This document shows positions 52,287 to 64,000 of a stretch of 64,000 nucleotides of DNA, piece after piece. The translations under genes were made by a program, and so were the position numbers. Origin of the DNA: Trichoplax adhaerens (Eukaryota; Placozoa; Uniplacotomia; Trichoplacea; Trichoplacidae); NCBI RefSeq assembly GCF_000150275.1, contig NW_002060955.1, forward strand, positions 999,225 to 1,063,224, written 5' to 3'. The notes under the pieces were generated by a model. It saw nothing but the letters and a program-made list of their open reading frames with translations. It was not told the origin of the DNA and did not search any database. The stretch's first letter is position 1; every line of letters starts with the position of its first letter.

Positions 52287-55200
52287 ATTTTTATTTCATA
52301 AGTTAATTAGAATTATGAAAAGTGAATATGATACGCTTTAACTAATCTAAAGTCACAAAGGATTTTTAAAAACAGTAAAAATATAAAATAAGAAATTATG
52401 ATAGCCGTAAATTAACATGTTATTCATGTCACGCATATAGCTTTGCCTTGGCTCTGGTAATGTAGCGAAAATTATATGAAAATCGTCTTTAGCATAATAT
52501 TACGAAAAAGAATGACGAATATAGATCATAAAATGACTATTACTTTTAAAGGCTAGTAATAGTTAAATATTTGACGATGACATTAACCTTAGATTCCTAT
52601 CCCAGATAATATTACAAAGACTGAACTACGAAACAGTCTTACACACGATAATTTTTTCAATTTAACAGCCCTATTTTGTATCGAAAAACGCTTATTCATT
52701 GATTAATAGCTAAAGAATTAAACATTGTTTGAGCTTGGTTTACAAGAAAAAGTAGTAGAATAATGGTTTAGTTAAAAGACTAGGTTCATTAGTAATAGCT
52801 TACATTAAATTCGATCAATTGATTATAAATCGCTTTTAACTTATAACACTTAGAATATATTCTGGAATGAAATGTTTTATTGCAAGTTGTTAACTAATTT
52901 AAATCATATGATAAAAGCACTAATCCTACATATTTTTGTGTCTTTATTGGATGGCATTAACGTAGGGAAAACGTTAAAAAAATTTGAAAGAACCAGCTAT
53001 ACCATCTGTTTTAGAAACGTATTATTCATCGCCATAAATTTGTTGTATAGCTAAATCCTTTATTGATCAATACTTAAATTAGTATTATTGCCGGGTCAAT
53101 TTATTTGGTAAAGTTGAGTGGCGTAAAACAAGATCATATTGAAGAATTTTAAACTTTTCAAGTAAATACTCGTAGTATGAATTTAGACAATAGAATTAAA
53201 TCCGTTAATGATTAGATTCCCTAAAAATTCTATATAAAGATTGACGTTTTTCTCTCATACTTTGTTGTGCACATTTTCTTTTGTTGATAATGGGCTTAAT
53301 GGGGCGTTTAAGTTCATGTATATTTATAGAATTAAAATTTATTCCATGACCTATGCATGGCCAGAACAATGAGAACTATTATCCTTTCTTGAATTCGTTC
53401 AAACAAACATGCTATTATTTTGATTCATAAAGCTAATATTGAAATATTATCTAATAAAGGATTAAAGGCCTTCAAAATCATAATAACAGCATCGTTGATG
53501 TTATTCGGTTTATTTTTCAACGTCAGTAGAGCAAGAAAAATTTTTATTCTAGATTGTGCTTTACGGCTTGAAGATAGATGGATATTAATAAAAATTAACT
53601 GCAACGCGAAGCTTATTTAATCTATCAGGCGTTAGACCAATTTTTACTTCTGTAGTTCTTGGTTTTTATTACTGGCCTATTGGTTATAGATCGTCAAAAT
53701 AAGAACTTGACTTTAGCGCCTTCCAATAATCGCGAATCAGGTTGCTATGGTTAGTAATCGGTAAATAGCACAGCAATTGGCATTTTCAATCCAGGCTTGA
53801 AACAAAAACTATTGTTTGCTTGTGCAAAATAGAACAAGAAATGTAACTCAGCGCATGCATACCAATTTTAATATCTAAAATTGTAATTTAAGCAATCATT
53901 AAGATAGCGTCATCAATTTAATATAGCAAATTAAAATGTCAACATTTTTAAGTCAATAACATTTATGTTATTACAGAAGCCGATCAAAATACACCATAAT
54001 TTATCGTATCACTCCATCTGCATAAATAAATGTAAAAATTATTTTTCAAAAGAAATCTATTTGTTATGTTAATGGAAAGGAGGCAATGGCGAATGTCCTA
54101 GATTATTAAACATCAGTTGCTGGTTTTACGCCCACTTGCTATTTACATTAAAGTCGATCATCTGATCTATGCGGCACTAATATTAATAATGGTTATACTA
54201 TTTACCATCACTTAATGCTCTTACTTTAATGTTAACAGAAAAAAAGTTTCTATTATCTACTGACATACTGCTACCGATACTTATACTGCAGTAATATACG
54301 AGCTATATAATGTCTACTGGTTTATAGTGATTCACTAAATGAATAATACTTTTATTTCTTTTATTTCATCCATAATTCAAGTCAAGAACTGCTATATCTT
54401 CGTGCTAAGCTGCTCTAATGCTAATATCGTGTTAGATAGCTTATTTTACGACAGTACCCTTTCAAATACCGTAAATATTATTAAATTTAGTATTCTTATT
54501 TCCATTCTATATACGAATAGATTTTGTATGTACCGTAAAGACCTTTTTAGATTGATTTTACAGAAGAAATCGCTTACGCTATCAACATAATAATAAATCA
54601 TCAATATTTCTTTCCATTGCACGTTATGAAATTTAAAGGATTAAAATTTTACTGGTGTAGATCTAGCCAGATAAAGTTTTTGCAATTAATTTGTGTTCGT
54701 TGCAATAAATTTGTATTTGTTTTGAATTAAAATCTTCTCTAAGAATCCTGTACACATTGAAATAATTAAACCATGATGCTTAGATCAAAATAATACTACA
54801 CAATAATAATTACTATCTTGTATCTCAAGTCCAATTCTATTAATCAACTTCGTAATACCACCGTTTAACAATTTAAATGATATTCACTCTTAAAATATAT
54901 ACAATATATCAAGTAATAACTCAGTTTAGCGTTTTTGGATGTAAATTATCCTATATTTCGGATATAAATTATTCTACTGTATATCCGTATTTGCTTGCAA
55001 AGAAATAATACATGTGGCTAGTAATGTTGACAAATAAAATTAGCTAACAGTAAAGTAGAGCATTTTAAGCTGGAGAACCAAGAATTTTGACTTATCCCAT
55101 TTGAAACTCGAGTATGTCAGTTCTTGTTATAATAGTTATTATCCTCTTATACAGTAAATATTATGTGTTCTAAATGTATAACTTGGTCTTTTATAACAAA

Positions 55201-58200
55201 ATCGAATTTTTTTAATTGCATGAACTGTCCTAGTAAACTATACTGTGATCATTTAAAGTAGAAACAGTGATTCACAATTTATCGATATGATGGAGTAATA
55301 ATTTCAGTCTGATCAGAAATAGTCAGTGGCACTTGAAAAATTATTCGTTTATTTCCAGTAAAATAAGATAATTGTTAGCCGAGTCAATGTTTAGTATCGG
55401 TTATTCTTTCTTGCATGTTAATGACTGCATGCGTATACGAGCTTGTAAGGTCATTAGCATCATTTATTAGCTATAGCAATTAGTCAACAACAGCACTTTA
55501 CGACACAGATATATTGAGTGTATTTGTAAATGAGATTATTGGACGGTAACATCAAAGTGATATTAAGTTCTAGCGTAATTGTTACTTATTTTGCGATGAT
55601 GGACATATTTTATGAGATGATTATTTTTATGGGATGATTATTTTTATGGATGTATAATAGATTAAGACATCCTTATAGGATATCCATAACCGTCTATTAA
55701 TTAAAACTTGCTCTAGTGGAAAATACGCTAATAATATTTACCTTGAATATTTAATAACTGCGAGGCCAATGTATTACACTTTTTACCATGATAGTTCATT
55801 TTAGAGATTCTGTACTCATATAATAAGACAGATTTTTTGGCAATAAATACAGTTATGAAAATAAGAATTAACAAAAGAAATACAACCTCGCTATACTTCA
55901 ACTAAATTTTTTGTTAAAATGTTTTAGAAAATAGTCTTAAATGGACAAGATAGATATCTTGAAGAGGATATTGAAATTATTAAATAGTGTATTCTTTAAA
56001 TAGTATCAGGAATCATTGTGTGATCATAAAAGTCACTTATTTGGCAACAACACAACGTGATTTAGACACCCAAAATAACGATAATCATTATAAAAGTAAT
56101 CCTTTCACATAATGATTATTATTAATGATTAGTTGATCCCTCTCTCCTTATACTGTACTTTGCATGCTATGCTTTTACCATTTCCTTTACATTAACTGAT
56201 ATTAAAGCAGGATACAATTTAAGATATGCAGTCGCACGCTAATAGTTCCTTCAACTATAAATATGTATAGTAGTTTGTAGGGTGAAGACTTACTAATGAA
56301 ATAAAGCTGTATCCATAGCAATACTGTTATAAAAGTTAAAGGTTGTTTAAAGTGCATTGGTATATAGCTCGACATTATTGTCGCAAATACAAGTTTACAT
56401 TGATTTGTTCTTCCTGCAGGTCATCTTGTTAGGCAAAGAAATTGCGTACTTTTAGCAATACTGTAATGTTAGCAGTTTATGTAGTAAAAAGATATAGTAT
56501 TCCAGATAGACGTTTGTATTCAATAAAATTTCTAAAATTTGAAAAATATTCTTATTAAGAATATTAGTGGAACTACGCACGTTATACTTCTCGTACTGTA
56601 GAAATGTAAATTCAAAACATGTTTAAAAGTTGCTATGAAGATATATCAGAGTAAACTTGGCTTTTAAATTTTTCTTAACAACTCTACTAACAAAGCTGTT
56701 GCCGTATTTATCCTGTAATCTAGCCGACTACTATCAGAAGTAGTCACCGTTCATGTATTCAAACAGGTTCAAAGTAAGGCAATATTGGTATAAACCAAGC
56801 AACAAAATTTTTCATCGTCCATGTCAATTTGCAAATTAAATCCGTTAGAGTTGACAAGAAATGAGGGAAATGCCATCCTATTTCACAATTACAGTATCAT
56901 ATTAATATAATTTCTATTTTACAATGGAAAATCTCGATTCTTAATATAAAGGGATGATCTAGTCCAAGGTTTTCGATTAGCTCAAGATTCATAATTAGAG
57001 TATTTAGCAATTTCTTTGCCAACTTTGGTATGAGTAAAGACGGAAACAGTCTATGGTTCAGTATATGTCTAAAATGTAACTACTAAAGCAGTTCTATGAA
57101 ATAAGTGCTTTGTTTGATGATTTATTTGATCAAACTTGTAGATTGGGTTATATTTATTTAATTATCAGATGAAAGAACTGATCTAGATCGCAAGTGAGAT
57201 TTGGCAAAATAATAAGGCATCACCGTGTTATTAAGAACACTTTATAAAATACGATTCTGTAAGTAGTATAAATGCGTTGACGAATAATTGACATTCTTGT
57301 TATCCAGTTTGCTTTATTTACCGGATATGTCCATACTTGAATGCAAGGTACCTCCAATTTTTCGCTACGAATAATTTTGCTAATGGTGAATGAAATAAGC
57401 TACGATGTGATTGCAAAATATGATTGGATTGTGTAAAAAAACCGGCTATATCTATATATTGCCGTTATTTTTATTAGATTGAGATTCTCTACCTACAAAA
57501 AATTGCCGTTGCTCGATACTTCGCGTATTTCACCCGGGTATGAAATCCTGGGTGCAATCCTTACTACTTCTATCTTACGTAGGAAGAATGATACTGTGAC
57601 AGCTACCTTAGAGATATGTTAGCTTAAGGTAATGGATCGACTTATAGGAAGTTAGATTCACTGAATCCTTCTTGATCGATTTTGGCGTTGTTATTCTAAT
57701 CAACGTTCAATTAGCGTAAGAGTTGAAACAATGAAATTTTAGCCATTTTTATTAAATAGACGGCGATTAGTAAGTCACGTAAGGAATATTTTAATAAGGA
57801 ATTCATTAACTGATGCCGGTATTATTAAATTCCAGACATTCCAAATTGAAACAATCTTTTTATAAATGAAGAACAATACATCTCTACCTAGAATAATATG
57901 TAATTTTTTTCTCTATGATTGTGTATAAATGGAGTATTTCTCAATAATCGTATTTCTTAATTTAATATCGAAATAGTGCTATTGACTACATTTTAAAGCG
58001 ATTGAATAGAATTTGATCTATGCTTAAATTCCACTTATCATTTTTCTCTTCCTATTATACTAGTCAATTGACTGTATATTATAAGTACAAGTTCATAAAA
58101 CAGCTGTCTTGGATTATTTCATAAACATAATTTAGGAATATTTGACTGATTCTATTAATTAAATCACTTCAAAAAGTGAAGGCATTACTCTATTTGATCG

Positions 58201-58600
58201 TTATACCCAGATTAAGAAATGATTAAATAGAAATTATGCAATAAGGAAACACTAGTAAGGGCGTATTATGTGAAAAGTGGAAGGTATAGCATTATCGAGG
58301 CTTTAAAGATTGTGGTGATAGTCAGGACAAAGATGATTATTGAAGTAATTTTTTAGTAACGTTGTAAATTGTAAATTATAACGATTGTATACTTTTTATC
58401 TTAAGGCTGCATATATCTGCTACGATATTGTAGATTGCATTAATGCCCTGATTTTTAATTGATTAGCCTGGATTTATCCTGATTCTTTTATTAATATCTA
58501 TATATATATGTAATAATGAATGAATCTATGCAAATGACAGTCTATTCACTTGTCCAAAGTAGGGAATTAGGCTAAAAATAGTAATTCTTGTTTTTTAGGA
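52287..58600. other. Gene-poor AT-rich region
   Basis: No gene recognised. Minor features are an 18-bp direct repeat (gatgattatttttatgg, twice) near 55,616-55,651 and an 8-bp-arm hairpin at 57,531-57,554 (CACCCGGG to CCTGGGTG, one G-T pair). Confidence 0.6.
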
Positions 58601-59279
58601 CGATTATTACAATTGTTATATAACAATTTACAATGTCCAAAATTACTCTAAACTATGCGTTAGGTTGCGATTCAGTGGAGGTCCAGTTGGGGTTATTCAT
58701 CCAGGTGTATCCTTGGGGATAAGAACACAATTTATCATTTTATAGGTATTAAGCTGCATTAAGAATATGATCCAACAGTCATCGCTGAACTATTTTAATA
58801 TTGTGCCAATGTATACGTATAAAAGGTGTATTGAGAATTTGGAATGCCTTCACACGAGTGACTTTAAAATTCTATCCTATGTCTTGTTCTGTGTGATGAA
58901 TAGGAAAAATATTATAGTCGTGTTTTCTACAGAGTAGATTTTTTTTTCTTGACTTTCATGATACTGTCGTAGTTGATAAGCTAGACGATTGCAGAATGAG
59001 AAGAAGCTCTTCCATTAGCATGTATTTACGCTAATTAAATTATTCATCGAATAATATTATTGTTGATCATGATCAGATATCATACATTCCGTTCATACTG
59101 ATATTGATTAAGGACATGAATGCAGCATCATCTTGGCTGGTATTGCTTAAAGTTCTATTGACTCTTGTCCTATGAATAACTGCAGTACTACAATTACTTT
59201 TTTCAACAGAACAGCCTATTCTACGCCATATACTGTACTGTAAATGCTAACTCGATGTTACTGTTGATCACAGATAGAT

Positions 59280-59772
59280 GATAACATCGATATGGACTTG
59301 ACTACATCAGTATTCATGATGAACAACGTGATATTCCTACACCTGCAAGATGTCGTTTACAGAATACTGTTTAGGCCTCGCATAACGTATGAAAATACTC
59401 ATTCTACTGTACCATTATATTTGTTGAATAAATTGAGCATTTCGTCAATACCAACTTCTCCAACTGCTGTTCTAGCAACACTAGGCCAAGTTCAAAACTA
59501 GCTACAGATGGGCTTACACACTTAAACCTAGTGGAGCATAAGACGTTAATCATATCAACGCCAAAATTGGGTAGCAAAATGCAAACATGGCTCTTCCTTT
59601 GTATGACGAGTACTGTAAACGCAGTGTTGATGCAAATAGGGGAGGGACTAGGAGCTTTCCTTTATTAAATTACTACTGTCAAGTGTTCACTACCGTCTGT
59701 AGGCCAATGTTCATTAATGAAGAGGTGGCTGGATTATCCACATCTGTACAGCAGGTGAAAAAAAAAAAATAA
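59280..59772 (+). pseudogene. Decayed coding-like sequence of unknown family
   Basis: Base composition and codon-like texture change here. Two overlapping frames each give plausible protein for 25-70 codons (for example 59,292-59,501 and 59,587-59,772), and the better-looking frame shifts along the stretch with internal stops. I do not recognise a family. A broken gene or transposon remnant is the simplest reading. The right-hand frame ends in an A12 tract at 59,758-59,769. Confidence 0.25.
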
Positions 59773-59862
59773 TTCAGGAGTATTTACTCGTGCTTTTATT
59801 TTTTGGGACATTGCCGAATGGATGCAGTGAAAGCTAATAAACGTCCAGTTTTGTCAAATTTC

Positions 59863-59880
59863 TTTTTTTTGGGGGGGGGG
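59863..59880 (+). repeat. T8-G10 homopolymer junction
   Basis: Eight Ts followed at once by ten Gs (59,871-59,880), the longest G run in the window and very unusual in this AT-rich sequence. Such runs are also error-prone in assembly. Confidence 0.8.
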
Positions 59881-60631
59881 AAGGCTTTTCTTTCCTGATA
59901 GCACTATAAGCTTTGATCTCAAATACGTGTGAAATGACTGGCATGCTTCAGGACATGCATTCGTGCCTCTATAGACATTGTACTTTTTCAAAGCAGTATG
60001 TTGTGCCATTGACTACTTAAAATACCTTGTAGGTGTATATCTATTAGTCCATGGTTGTGTACTTCCGTAGTAAAGATTGTAGTCATTTGGTAGTAATGAG
60101 ATGAATCCTACGTAATTTTCATTATGGGGCTGGTTTACTTTTTAAAGTGTACAAGTATACATCCATTTTTTGAGGTCTATTTTATAAAGAGATAGAGTAT
60201 TACGGGGATGGTGATTGAATGGATAATGTTTGGACGTTCATGTGAACATTTCTAGTTTATTGCATTTTCATTCCCCCAAATAGAGTCCATTGATGTTATC
60301 CATAACGAATGGAAAGAAAATTCCTATTTGTTTCATTTCAGTAACTTTATAACATGCTATTTGGCTACGATAAGCTAGCCGAGTTTCTCCGTCCGATACT
60401 CTCTGTAAATCTGTTGTATATACACCAGTTTGTGATCCTATAAAACAGGTCCATTTAATTTACAACGACTAACATTACTCTGCGTGCGGAGTATGGTGGT
60501 CCGAGTAAACAAACCTTGATACTCTCTTAACGTACTAGAGAACGAAGGACTACAGTTGCAGGAGAAATTCTCTTATTTTAATAATCTGTGTTAGCACATT
60601 AGAGCGCTACTCCCTATCATATCTTTCCCAA

Positions 60632-61300
60632 TGGCAAGGGAAAAACCCACCACGAAAGCCTAACTGTAACTGTAGAGACTGCGCCATAACTGCACTATCC
60701 TATTTTGGTTTCGTAGGCGTTGCCTGGGCGCAGCCATCTTTCGATAGCAATCATTTCAAGTGTTGTTGTCTCAACCGTACTGAAGAGAATGACGGTTCAA
60801 TGAAGTTGAATCAAAGCACAGATGACATCATGAAGTGACCTCCTAGGGTGAGGCCTACTCCGTTCACTCCAGAAATGACTCCATCGGGTTCCCAACTTCT
60901 CTTTTCCCTCGCTGATTTGATGACGAGTCAAAGTGGGAAATGCTGACTTGTGTGAAGTAGAGTGTGGCAAGGGGAAAACCCACCACGAAAGCCTAACTGT
61001 AACTGTAGAGACTGCGCCATAACTGCACTATCCTATTTTGGTTTCATAGTCGTTGCCTGGGCGCAGCCATCTTTCGATAGCAATCATTTCAAGTGTTGTT
61101 GTCTCAACCGTACTGAAGAGAATGACGGTTCAATGAAGTTGAATCAAAGCACGGATGACATCATGAAGTGACCTCCTAGGGTGAGGCCTACTCCGTTCAC
61201 TCCAGAAATGACTCCATCGGGTTCCCAACTTCTCTTTTCCCTCGCTGATTTGGTGACGAGTCAAAGGGGGAAATGCTGACTTGTGTGAAGTAGAGTGTGG
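60632..61300 (+). repeat. Recent 333-bp tandem duplication
   Basis: Unit 1 is 60,632-60,964 and unit 2 is 60,965-61,297, with three further matching bases to 61,300. Only about six differences are seen over 333 bp, including an ATG in unit 2 created by its junction (60,962). Both units keep the same roughly 69-codon Cys-rich frame open (60,962-61,171 in unit 2, ending at a shared TGA). The period is a multiple of three, but each unit contains that stop, so the duplication does not lengthen a protein. The function of the unit is unknown. Confidence 0.93.
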
Positions 61301-61800
61301 TACCTACGGTGGCTAAGCGGTGGCTTAGCCACCGTAGGTACACGATCGACGCTGCAGTGATATCTGCAAGCGTTAACTTGCAGATTGACTTGTTGTGTAC
61401 GGTAGTAAATGAATGCATGGTACCGTATTGGTTTGGGACTGACAATGGCCTCGTTATGTCCGTCCCTCTTTCTTTCTTGACCCGATTTCATTGACGATGG
61501 AGACGCAAACAAGACAAGCGATCGACTGCTCCGGTATCTCTGGAGGGTGATCCATGGGCACGACACTCGCTGCCGTCGGCCAATCATAGCGGTGGTATTG
61601 TACTGTACGTCAGCGTGTAATACACGTCGTGTCTTGTAAGCTTGGTCAGCATTGGTATTGGTATAGACGAGGAGAGACTTTGATTCAGTGAAAAATCTTG
61701 TCGGTCCATTGGGCACATCAGCCAGCCATTTGGATTTTGCAAACTCTTTCTTAGCGTTATTGTGGACAAATTTCTCTGTTATCCTTGTTGACTTTTTCAC
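61261..61800 (-). CDS. Unidentified 179-codon open reading frame
   Basis: It runs from ATG at 61,800 to a stop at 61,261 on the minus strand and is the longest ATG-initiated frame in the window apart from dynein and G-alpha exons. The predicted protein is basic, rich in Ser, Thr and Arg, with no signal peptide, membrane segment or motif I recognise. Its last third reads through both hairpins and into the 333-bp repeat, which argues against a conserved protein there. The local GC content is higher than elsewhere, which makes long chance frames more likely. It may be spurious. Confidence 0.2.
   Translation of the reverse strand: MKKSTRITEKFVHNNAKKEFAKSKWLADVPNGPTRFFTESKSLLVYTNTNADQAYKTRRVLHADVQYNTTAMIGRRQRVSCPWITLQRYRSSRSLVLFASPSSMKSGQERKRDGHNEAIVSPKPIRYHAFIYYRTQQVNLQVNACRYHCSVDRVPTVAKPPLSHRRYHTLLHTSQHFPL
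61300..61341. repeat. Perfect hairpin, 18-bp arms, 6-nt loop
   Basis: Arms 61,300-61,317 and 61,324-61,341 (outermost bases gtacctacggtggctaag and its complement) flank a cggtgg loop. It starts exactly where the second 333-bp unit ends. Confidence 0.95.
61362..61385. repeat. Perfect hairpin, 9-bp arms, 6-nt loop
   Basis: ATCTGCAAG at 61,362-61,370 and CTTGCAGAT at 61,377-61,385 with loop cgttaa. It lies 20 bp after the larger hairpin. Confidence 0.9.
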
Positions 61801-64000
61801 CAGGGTGTTTTCATTGCCTTTGGATTAATCAAAACTTAGGTAGGACCATCTTTCTTGACTACAAGAAAAGAAAATTGAGTGTACTTTCAGTACCAAAAGT
61901 TGCGTGTCAACCAACTCATGTTACAGTTTTGCGGCATTAAGTCCATTGAACTTCGCTTTACTCTACCATTTTTTTTTTCTGACTGTTCAATTCGAGAGTG
62001 AATATTCAAGGCTGTGGTATCGCGTTCGAATAGATTTACTCACTCTAATTTTTCATCTTTCAATCCATGTAGGCGGAGATATTATCCTGCTGTCCAACAA
62101 CCCCTGCTTGGACGCGAGTGATACTGTGGTGAGAGTGGAAAAAAAAATCTCTATAGTCACTGTACTGTATACCGGTAAGGTCTGAAAATTGCCCATGTCA
62201 TCCTTTGCTTTACCATTATAACTGTGTGAAATGCAAGTGATTTACTCCATTTCGAATGACATTCTATGAGCAAATTACTTGGGTATCATGTCAAATTGAC
62301 TTGAGGGGCCACATTGGGTGTCCAAATTCGATACCAGCATGAGCAACAGAACAAGGATTGCGTCGACTGCAATCCTGACGTCACATCTACCACGCGTAGA
62401 CGAAAGGAAGTTCTTCTATTTTTTTTTTCCATTCGCTACGATCGAGTTCCTTGACATTTTGTCACTGCAGTAGGAAATAATCAACGCTTGAAATGTTCGT
62501 ATTTGGTTAGCGTGTTGAATTTCGCTATGATTACAATTAAGATTGTTTATTGTTGCTCCCAACTTGCTACACAGTCGTATCCATTTTTAGCCTGAGGAAA
62601 CGCCATCTCATCAGTACGCCTCTGTTACGGTAGCGTAGAATCGATGTTGAGATGGCTGTCCTTCAATTTGGGACAAGTCGCGATAGAAGCGAAATGAATA
62701 CAGACTTTGCACATGGCATACGACCATGAAGAGTGAGCGAATAAGAGTACCCGATGATAGTGTTTTTAAACTGCAATTGCTACCATACACTCTTGTACAG
62801 CAAGGTGCCCGTCTACACCCAAACGCCTAAATATTGATGTTATTACCATCTACTTTTCACTCACTCGACAACATGCCAGTCTACAAATGTCCAGGCGTAC
62901 TCCTGATTGAAATCATTGAATTCATTTCAACGATGCAGTTCTACCCTACGCAATCGATAATCGTGTCGACAGCGTTTGAGTTATGACGGATGAGTATGGT
63001 AAATCATCCATCGACATTACTTTAAGAAGCTTGAATCCATACCTATCTTGTTGTTTTAGTACCGTAGTCGCTCGCAGTTGTTGCAATTGTATTGTTTTCT
63101 TACTTTGGTATGCGATTCTCAAGCTTGTATGGTTGCAATACCAACAAATTTTGTGATGATGTAGTGAATACTTTAAAATGATGCTAGGCTGGAGTTTCAT
63201 TGACTGTTAAGGCTAAATGTGATCATGTAGCATTAAGCAACAAAAAAACTGTCTTTTGCTAGCTATTTATCTTCAGCATGTTCCCGCAAAGTAGAGTAGA
63301 CTACAAAGATAGGATCTATCAAGCTAATATCCTTAAATGAAATAGTTGTATGGCTAGTTATACGGCAAATGGGGTGATAGCATGACGAAATGATGCACTA
63401 CGCTTTCACAACATCGTTATTTTACCGCACCACGTAGGTTTAACTGTGAATTATTCAGCTAATCCTGATTAGCGGTGATATTTTATTTATTTTTCCCCAA
63501 TCCAAAATAGACCGACTCTTTCCTGTCATCTGTGTGGGTTGCTTGTTTGTGGTCTACGTTAGAACGTACAGATTGAGAACCCCTGGTGGTCAGTCATTTC
63601 CAATGCTGGACATTTTTCATCGTGGAATAGTAGGCATAGTGACATCTTGATTCCTTCCCTAGCTAACAGAACTTATACGTATATTGATTGATCGATTACG
63701 CTATTGCTGAGAGATTATTCCTTTGCTATGGCAATTTGATAATACAGTACGTTGATACTTAGCTATTAAAGCCATATGTGACGGTTGTTGCGTCGTAAAT
63801 TTAAAATGTTGAGTACTGTACCTTATGGTATGCTAACGCTTTAAAATCAGTCTAATTCAACATTCAAGCACCTTGCTACTTTATTATGTGGTATTAATTG
63901 ACCGAAGATGGCATAGCTGCTGTACTGTTTTCGTATTATCTATTGGCCAAAGTGCTATTCGGGCATTGTTTGCCACATACAATAGCGATAGCCAATATGG
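61801..64000. other. Right-hand flank, no gene recognised
   Basis: Composition stays richer in GC than the middle of the window. Reading frames at 61,904-62,185 (+) and 62,946-63,200 (-) are open but match no family I know. TACTGTA/TACAGTA words recur. No splice-supported exon chain was found. Confidence 0.5.

Overview
This is a eukaryotic nuclear window: AT-rich (roughly one third GC by eye), with two intron-rich genes on standard GT-AG splice signals and the standard genetic code, followed by a long gene-poor stretch. A cilium or flagellum motor gene beside a Gi-class G-protein alpha gene with the ancient animal exon layout points to an animal. The short introns and AT-richness would suit an early-branching lineage such as a placozoan, sponge or cnidarian, but nothing here fixes the species.

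Position 75 to 21,408 (+ strand) holds the last 74 exons of an axonemal dynein heavy chain of the DNAH3/DNAH7/DNAH12 group (single-headed inner-arm dynein). The exons join in one open frame of 9,216 nt (3,071 residues plus TAA). They run from the linker through AAA1-AAA4, the stalk with its microtubule-binding domain, AAA5-AAA6 and the C-terminal domain. About 900-1,000 N-terminal residues must lie left of the window. Two introns have GC-AG ends, and one intron carries an assembly gap flanked by two versions of the same sequence.

Position 32,455 down to 23,782 (- strand, convergent with the dynein) holds a complete Gi/o-class G-alpha gene: eight exons, 1,065 nt, 354 residues, with a first intron of about 6.7 kb. 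It keeps the GTPase core. It lacks the usual palmitoylation cysteine at position 3 and the pertussis-toxin cysteine near the C-terminus. It also has Ser at the switch I position where the known G183S change makes Gi insensitive to RGS proteins. I consider this the most interesting gene-level observation.

From about 32.5 to 58.6 kb I find no convincing gene. The notable content is two solo LTRs of one retrotransposon family (40,676-41,117 and 44,534-44,968), each with its own perfect 5-bp target duplication. A third, older relative lies at 51,865-52,281. All share a TATA box and AATAAA signal about 20 bp apart, and the better copies have small hairpins at both ends. A second assembly gap lies at 51,439-51,488.

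From about 58.6 kb to the end the base composition is visibly richer in GC. This part has a recent 333-bp tandem duplication ending at a perfect 18-bp-arm hairpin, a second hairpin nearby, decayed coding-like sequence, one unexplained 179-codon reading frame and many copies of the word TACTGTA. No gene there could be identified.
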